The position numbers were made by a program, and so were the translations under genes. Source: Vulgatibacter incomptus_A (GTDB taxonomy: Bacteria > Myxococcota > Myxococcia > Myxococcales > Vulgatibacteraceae). Taken from it: a stretch of DNA of 9,804 nt. The notes beneath the pieces were generated by a model. That model was not told the origin of the DNA, made no database searches, and worked only from the letters and a program-made list of their open reading frames with translations. How positions within the stretch are numbered: position 1 is the first letter of the stretch; each line of letters begins with the position of its first letter. The stretch covers positions 1 through 9,804 of the forward strand of contig JBEBXK010000082.1 of the NCBI GenBank assembly GCA_040391605.1, in the 5' to 3' direction. Below, in pieces: positions 6,588-9,804 of this stretch.

Positions 6588-7295
6588 TCAACTCATGCCT
6601 CCACCAACGGCGAAGGCGATCGTGAAGGCGGCGAGGGCGCCCGCCGCGGCGACCCACGGGCCATGTCCCAGCCGCGCCGCATGCACCGCCGCCGCACCGC
6701 CCGCCGCCCATAGAAGCATCCAGCCCAGACTCAGGCCGAGGGCGAGGCGCGCCGGCAGCAGCCCGTGGAGCCACGCGAGGAAGGGGCCGGCCAGGGCCGC
6801 TCCCACCGCCACCAGGAGGCCCATCGCCACGAACGGCCGCCAACTCGTCGCGAGGTGGAGGCGGACGGCGCGGGCCGGCGCATCCGCCGCGAGCCAGCCC
6901 TCCGCCTCTGCCAGCGCGCGCTCATTCGCCCGCTCGCCGTGCCGCTCGATCCGCCGGGAGAGGATCGCCAACGGCGCGAAGAGCACGAAGGCCAGCGAGG
7001 CCAGGGCGCCGTCCACCCCGTCGCCGAAGCGGCCCGCGGAGACCGCCGACGCGGCGATGGCGGCGGCGGCGGCGGTCTCGTGGTTGGGGAGCGCGGCGCC
7101 CAGGTTCGCGGCGCCGATCCAGAGGAGCTCCAGCGGCGCCCCAACGATCAGCCCGCCGAGGGGATCGCCGAGGATCCAGCCCAGCAGCGGCGCCAGCACG
7201 ATCGGCCGCGCGATCTGCGCCTGGAGGAAGGCCTTGCGTTCGACCGCCGCGAGCCCGCCGACCACCGCTGCGGCGACGATCGGCAGCGCGCTCAA
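6588..7295 (-). CDS. PTS EIIC component, mannose family
   Basis: EIIC is the substrate-recognising membrane subunit that pairs with EIID. The 235-residue protein is almost entirely hydrophobic, with segments near 5-20, 33-62, 75-112, 155-178, 184-205 and 214-232. The family signature VGAPLELLWIGAANLGAALP sits at 51-70, after ILGDPLGG (41-48). E. coli ManY is somewhat longer (266). The start is TTG at 7295, overlapping the stop of a small upstream ORF in the sequence TTGA, so initiation probably depends on translational coupling. The first residues MSALPIVA are duplicated upstream at the EIIB stop. The sugar carried cannot be told from sequence. The next gene is EIID. Confidence 0.92.
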   Translation of the reverse strand: MSALPIVAAAVVGGLAAVERKAFLQAQIARPIVLAPLLGWILGDPLGGLIVGAPLELLWIGAANLGAALPNHETAAAAAIAASAVSAGRFGDGVDGALASLAFVLFAPLAILSRRIERHGERANERALAEAEGWLAADAPARAVRLHLATSWRPFVAMGLLVAVGAALAGPFLAWLHGLLPARLALGLSLGWMLLWAAGGAAAVHAARLGHGPWVAAAGALAAFTIAFAVGGGMS

Positions 7296-7497
7296 GGCCT
7301 CGTCCCCCGCCCGGCGTCGTCTTCGCGGACCGACACCCGATGATCGGCCGGGATCGCCCGCGCCTTCCCCCCGACTCCACCGGAGGCGACGATCGGCAGC
7401 GCGCTCAAGGCCTCGCCCCCAGCCTGGCTTCGATCTCGCGGATCGACACCGGATGATCCGTGGGGATCGCCCGCGCCTCCACCTCCACTCCCTTGGC
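7272..7497. repeat. 113-bp diverged tandem duplication at EIIB/EIIC junction
   Basis: Copy 7272-7384 aligns without gaps to copy 7385-7497. The first 31 bp are identical (including CGCGCTCAAGGCCT), and by hand count 93 of 113 positions match. Each copy carries the last codons of EIIB, a TTGA stop/start overlap and the first codons of EIIC. The copy at 7385-7497 supplies the real EIIB C-terminus and the copy at 7272-7384 supplies the real EIIC start; the two leftover pieces form the small ORF between them. Confidence 0.85.
7292..7408 (-). CDS. 38-residue chimeric ORF between EIIB and EIIC
   Basis: A TTG at 7408 overlaps the EIIB stop (TTGA), and the ORF's own TGA at 7292-7294 overlaps the EIIC TTG at 7295 in the same TTGA configuration. 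Residues 1-8 repeat the EIIC N-terminus (SALPIVA). Residues 15-38 (KARAIPADHRVSVRED, then ending TRP) repeat the EIIB C-terminus (EARAIPTDHPVSIREI, then ending ARP). It therefore arose from the 113-bp duplication. It may be translated merely to carry ribosomes from EIIB to EIIC; no independent function is suggested by its sequence. It could equally be non-functional debris. Confidence 0.5.
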   Translation of the reverse strand: MSALPIVASGGVGGKARAIPADHRVSVREDDAGRGTRP

Positions 7498-7890
7498 GGC
7501 GAGCTTCTGCAGCACGGCCAGCTCGTCGTGGGAGAGGAACACCGAGGGTGAGACCGGCTCTCGATCGTCCGCGAAGTGGACGTTGCCGAGGTTCAGATGC
7601 GTCGCCGCGGCGCCGGCGTCGATCGCCGCCGCCGCCTGCTCCACGTCCCGGACCAGCAGCAGCACCCGCTCCCGGCTCCGGGACATCCCCGCCCAATCCG
7701 CCTGATCGAAGCGGAGGATCTTCGTGCGCACCGAGGGCGGCAGCGCCAGGGTCATCGCCGCCTGCATCAGGGGCGAGCCCGCCGCCTCGTCATCCACCAC
7801 CACCACCTCGTCCGCGCGGACGTAGGGGATCCAGGTGGAGACCACCTGCCCGTGAATGAGGCGATTGTCGACGCGGACCAGCGAGATCAT
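7405..7890 (-). CDS. PTS EIIB component, mannose family
   Basis: EIIB is the cytoplasmic protein that accepts phosphate from EIIA and transfers it to the sugar as it passes through EIIC/EIID. The 161-residue protein starts with the family active-site motif MISLVRVDNRLIHGQVV, with phospho-acceptor His13. It has the downstream features ADEVVVVDDEAA (26-37) and LNLGNVHF, matching the usual EIIB length of about 160. It is a separate protein and not fused to EIIA as in E. coli ManX. ATG at 7890 lies 17 bp after the EIIA stop. Its last 26 or so codons lie in the duplicated 113-bp unit, and its stop overlaps the next TTG. Confidence 0.95.
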   Translation of the reverse strand: MISLVRVDNRLIHGQVVSTWIPYVRADEVVVVDDEAAGSPLMQAAMTLALPPSVRTKILRFDQADWAGMSRSRERVLLLVRDVEQAAAAIDAGAAATHLNLGNVHFADDREPVSPSVFLSHDELAVLQKLAAKGVEVEARAIPTDHPVSIREIEARLGARP

Positions 7891-7907
7891 GGGGTCGTTT
7901 CCGGGGG

Positions 7908-8327
7908 CTACCTGGTGGTAGAGGAGCGTTCGCGCAGCAGCTCGCTGGCGTGCACGATATTCGTTCTGCCGTAGTCCACCAGCTCCTTCGCGAGGCTCGC
8001 GAGATCTTTTCCGTCCTCCCGCGAGGTCGCCAGCTTCAGGAGCATCGGGAGGTTGAAGCCCGTCACCACCTCGAGCCTCCCTTCATCCAGGAGGCTCAGG
8101 CAGCAATTGGCCGGGGTGCCGCCGAAGAGGTCCGCCAGGAGGATCACCCCATCGCCGACGTCCACCTTGCGGATCGCCGCCAGCAGCTTGCCTTTGCCGA
8201 TCTCCAACCCCTCCGCCGGGAGGAGCCCCACCGTCTCCAGCGCCTCAATGGGGCCGACGATCCCGCGGGCCGCCGCCACCAACGAGTCGGCCATGCCTCC
8301 GTGTGCAGCGACGACGATCCCGACCAT
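7908..8327 (-). CDS. PTS EIIA component, mannose family
   Basis: This soluble EIIA takes phosphate from HPr and passes it to EIIB. The 139-residue protein shows the family pattern from its first residue: VGIVVAAHGGMADSL with phospho-acceptor His9, then ILLADLFGGTPANCC (62-76) and the conserved VTGFNLPMLLKL (88-99). Length agrees with single-domain EIIA-Man proteins. ATG at 8327 is preceded by GGGAG (8339-8335) at an ideal 7-nt spacing. It appears to be the first gene of the transport part of the locus, since a terminator-like hairpin lies 100 bp upstream, after rapZ. A short ORF ends inside its ribosome binding site. Confidence 0.96.
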   Translation of the reverse strand: MVGIVVAAHGGMADSLVAAARGIVGPIEALETVGLLPAEGLEIGKGKLLAAIRKVDVGDGVILLADLFGGTPANCCLSLLDEGRLEVVTGFNLPMLLKLATSREDGKDLASLAKELVDYGRTNIVHASELLRERSSTTR

Positions 8328-8338
8328 CTGCTCGCTCC

Positions 8339-8410
8339 CTACTCAGCGCGAAGGGCTCTTTCTTGCGTACGCTCGCCTCCGGCTCGCAGGTTCGTGAACC
8401 TCTTCGTCAC
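8339..8410 (-). CDS. Possible 23-residue leader ORF upstream of EIIA
   Basis: GTG at 8410 opens 23 basic codons (about 30% Arg plus Lys) ending in TAG at 8341-8339, whose final G is the first base of the GGGAG ribosome binding site of EIIA. Translation ending there could expose or block that site. Its own ribosome binding site is poor (AGGGG only 2 nt before GTG). The stretch is also open or nearly open in other frames, so it could instead be a non-coding repeat. Low confidence that it is made. Confidence 0.25.
   Translation of the reverse strand: MTKRFTNLRAGGERTQERALRAE
8388..8401. promoter_or_regulatory. 14-bp palindrome in EIIA leader, possible operator
   Basis: AGGTTCGTGAACCT has perfect 6-bp arms around a central GT, 60 bp upstream of the EIIA ATG and just downstream of the terminator-like hairpin. 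A small dimeric repressor site is plausible from symmetry and position. A second, 8-bp palindrome (GCGTACGC) lies at 8365-8372. Confidence 0.3.
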
Positions 8411-8426
8411 GACCCCTAAGCCTGCG

Positions 8427-8485
8427 AAAAAAGCACATCGCGCGAGGCGGAGGCGATTTTCTCACACGTGCTGCGCGCGATGGGC
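8427..8485 (-). terminator. Hairpin plus T-run between rapZ and EIIA
   Basis: On the minus strand CATCGCGCG (8482-8474) pairs perfectly with CGCGCGATG (8444-8436). After one mismatch two more G-C pairs extend the stem, and TTTTTT (8432-8427) follows immediately. The 29-nt loop is long for an intrinsic terminator, but the GC stem and six T residues in such GC-rich DNA are striking. It lies 74 bp after the rapZ stop and would end or attenuate hprK-rapZ transcription before the transporter genes. The remaining spacer (8486-8558) holds no gene that I can see. Confidence 0.6.
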
Positions 8486-8558
8486 TCCTTTTATTCGTGA
8501 TTCGTTCAGGATCTCTCGTGAGGAAGGCTTCTCGAGGTCCTCGGCCAATATAGCGGCT

Positions 8559-9437
8559 TCAGTCCTTTTCGATATCCCGATCCCAGACCCGGACCAGGGT
8601 CTCCGTCCCCGAGAGGCCGTCCGCCAGCGCCCGGCTGAAGGCGACGCTGCGATGCTTGCCCCCCGTGCAGCCGATGGCGACGGTGAGGTAGCTCTTGCCC
8701 TCGCGCCGATAGTGGGGGAGCAGGAATTGCACCATCCCCCTCACGTGCGAGAGGAAGGTCTCCGCCGCCTCCTGCTCCAGCACATAGGCCGCCACGTCCG
8801 CGTCCCTTCCGGTGCGCTCCCGCATCCCCGGAACGAAGTAGGGGTTGCGCAAAAAGCGCACGTCCACCACGAGGTCTGCCTGGGGCGGCAGCCCGTAGCG
8901 GTAGCCGAAGGAGACCACCGTGACGTTGAGCAGATCCCCCTGGCCGTCGCCGAAGCGGCCCTGGATCATCTTCTTCAGCTCGTGGACCGTCACGTTCGAG
9001 GTGTCGATCACCTCGTCCGCCATCGCCCGCAGATGCCGCACCAGCTTGCGCTCCTCCGCGATCCCCGCCGGCACCGTCCCCTCCGGCGAGATCGGGTGGC
9101 GCCTGCGCGTCTCCGAGAAGCGGCGGATCAGCGCGTCGTCCGAGGCGTCCAGGAAGACCAGCTCCACCTGGAGGCCGTCACGACGCAGATCCTCGATGGT
9201 CTGCGGCGTATCCCCGAGGAAGCGCCCCTCCCTGGCGTCCACCACCACCGCGATCCGCGGCATGTTCCCCGCGTAGCGCGCCAGCTCCAGCAGCTTGCCC
9301 AGCAGCGGCACCGGGAGGTTGTCGATGCAGAAGTAGCCCGCGTCCTCCAGCGCGCGGATCGCCGTCGACTTGCCCCCGCCACTCATCCCCGTGATCACCA
9401 CCACGCGAAGCGGATTGTTCGTCGGTTCCGGCATCAT
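8559..9437 (-). CDS. rapZ: RapZ family nucleotide-binding protein
   Basis: In E. coli RapZ is an adapter that brings a small RNA to RNase E and senses amino-sugar supply; in many other bacteria the same family (also called YvcJ) is linked to PTS or HPr genes with a less certain role. The 292-residue protein has the Walker A motif GMSGGGKS (17-24), DAGYFCIDNLP just after it, a VVVDAREG strand, the central SFGYRYGLPP-ADLVVDVRFLRNP region, and the C-terminal GCTGGKHRSV (256-265). These are complete and of normal length. ATG at 9437 overlaps the hprK stop as ATGA, with GGGAG upstream, so the two are translationally coupled. Whether it binds RNA in this organism is not shown by the sequence. Confidence 0.96.
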   Translation of the reverse strand: MMPEPTNNPLRVVVITGMSGGGKSTAIRALEDAGYFCIDNLPVPLLGKLLELARYAGNMPRIAVVVDAREGRFLGDTPQTIEDLRRDGLQVELVFLDASDDALIRRFSETRRRHPISPEGTVPAGIAEERKLVRHLRAMADEVIDTSNVTVHELKKMIQGRFGDGQGDLLNVTVVSFGYRYGLPPQADLVVDVRFLRNPYFVPGMRERTGRDADVAAYVLEQEAAETFLSHVRGMVQFLLPHYRREGKSYLTVAIGCTGGKHRSVAFSRALADGLSGTETLVRVWDRDIEKD

Positions 9438-9804
9438 TCTACTTCGTCTCCCAGCGCCCGGCTCGGCCGGACCTGCGCGATCTCACGGTTGAGCTGCTCT
9501 TGAAAGGCCCGCGCCGAGTGATGCCCCTGGAACTTCAGGAGCTGATTCCTCGCCGCCACCTCGATGATCGTGGCCATCGCCCGGCCCGGCCTCACCGGCA
9601 CCGTGACCTTCGAGATCTCCACGTCCAGGATCGTATGGGTGCGAAGCTCGATCCCCAGCCTGTCGTACTCCATCCTGGGATCCCACTCCACCAGCTCCAC
9701 GACCATCTCGATCTTCTTCCGATCGCGCACCGCCGCGATCCCGAAGAGATCCTTGATGTTGATGATCCCCAGGCCGCGGATCTCCATGTGGTGCTTGATG
9801 ATCG
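9434..9804 (-). CDS. hprK: HPr kinase/phosphorylase, C-terminal part
   Basis: HPrK/P uses ATP or pyrophosphate to phosphorylate the regulatory serine of HPr and also reverses it. Only the last 122 residues are inside the window; the start and the Walker A site lie beyond the right edge. The visible part opens with IIKHHMEIRGLGIINIKDLFG (split by the edge), which contains the family signature, followed by RDRKKIEMVVELVEWD and the conserved VTVPVRPGRAMATIIEVAARNQ core. The usual C-terminal helix then runs up to the stop. Its target serine is present in the HPr of the same locus (Ser48). It overlaps rapZ by four bases, an arrangement that favours coordinated levels of the two regulators. Confidence 0.94.
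   Translation of the reverse strand, partial: IIKHHMEIRGLGIINIKDLFGIAAVRDRKKIEMVVELVEWDPRMEYDRLGIELRTHTILDVEISKVTVPVRPGRAMATIIEVAARNQLLKFQGHHSARAFQEQLNREIAQVRPSRALGDEVE

Noticed and set aside
8365..8372. GCGTACGC palindrome
   Set aside because: Eight-bp palindromes of this composition are expected by chance; noted only as context for the 14-bp palindrome.
7950..9503. Plus-strand ORF of 517 codons
   Set aside because: Antisense to EIIA, rapZ and hprK; composition is that of a complementary-strand shadow in GC-rich DNA.

Overview
The window is very GC-rich bacterial DNA with dense, mostly minus-strand coding. Two features suggest Myxococcota (the old Deltaproteobacteria), at moderate confidence because no marker gene is present. 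One is a two-PilZ-plus-receiver protein of a kind common in myxobacteria. The other is a gene order hprK-rapZ-EIIA-EIIB-EIIC-EIID-HPr-EI. No rRNA, tRNA, CRISPR array, insertion sequence or phage gene is visible.

Layout. 1-1056 (-): N-terminal part of a HEAT-repeat protein that runs off the left edge. 1057-1486: a non-coding stretch with a 9-bp inverted repeat, a 14-bp tandem repeat and a nested hairpin. 1487-1807 (-): a small membrane-anchored Cys-cluster protein, divergent from 1899-3317 (+), a PilZ-PilZ-receiver protein. 3318-3490: a convergent intergenic stretch with alternative hairpins. 3491-9804 (-): a nearly continuous phosphotransferase (PTS) locus, read right to left as hprK (partial), rapZ, EIIA, EIIB, a small duplicated ORF, EIIC, EIID, HPr (ptsH) and Enzyme I (ptsI).

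How the genes work together. Enzyme I takes phosphate from PEP and passes it to His17 of HPr, then to EIIA (His9), EIIB (His13) and the sugar carried by the EIIC/EIID membrane pair of the mannose (Man) family. HPr also keeps the regulatory serine (Ser48) that HPr kinase/phosphorylase, encoded at the right edge, is expected to modify. RapZ, overlapping hprK by ATGA, is the nucleotide-binding regulatory partner. The locus therefore holds both a sugar phosphorelay and its regulatory kinase.

Most notable. (1) A diverged 113-bp tandem duplication at the EIIB/EIIC junction has created a 38-codon ORF that preserves TTGA stop/start overlaps at both ends. (2) A strong hairpin with a T-run lies between rapZ and EIIA and probably splits the locus into two transcription units. 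(3) A perfect extended -10 motif (TGATATAAT) overlaps the ptsH stop codon, just upstream of a TTG-initiated ptsI.
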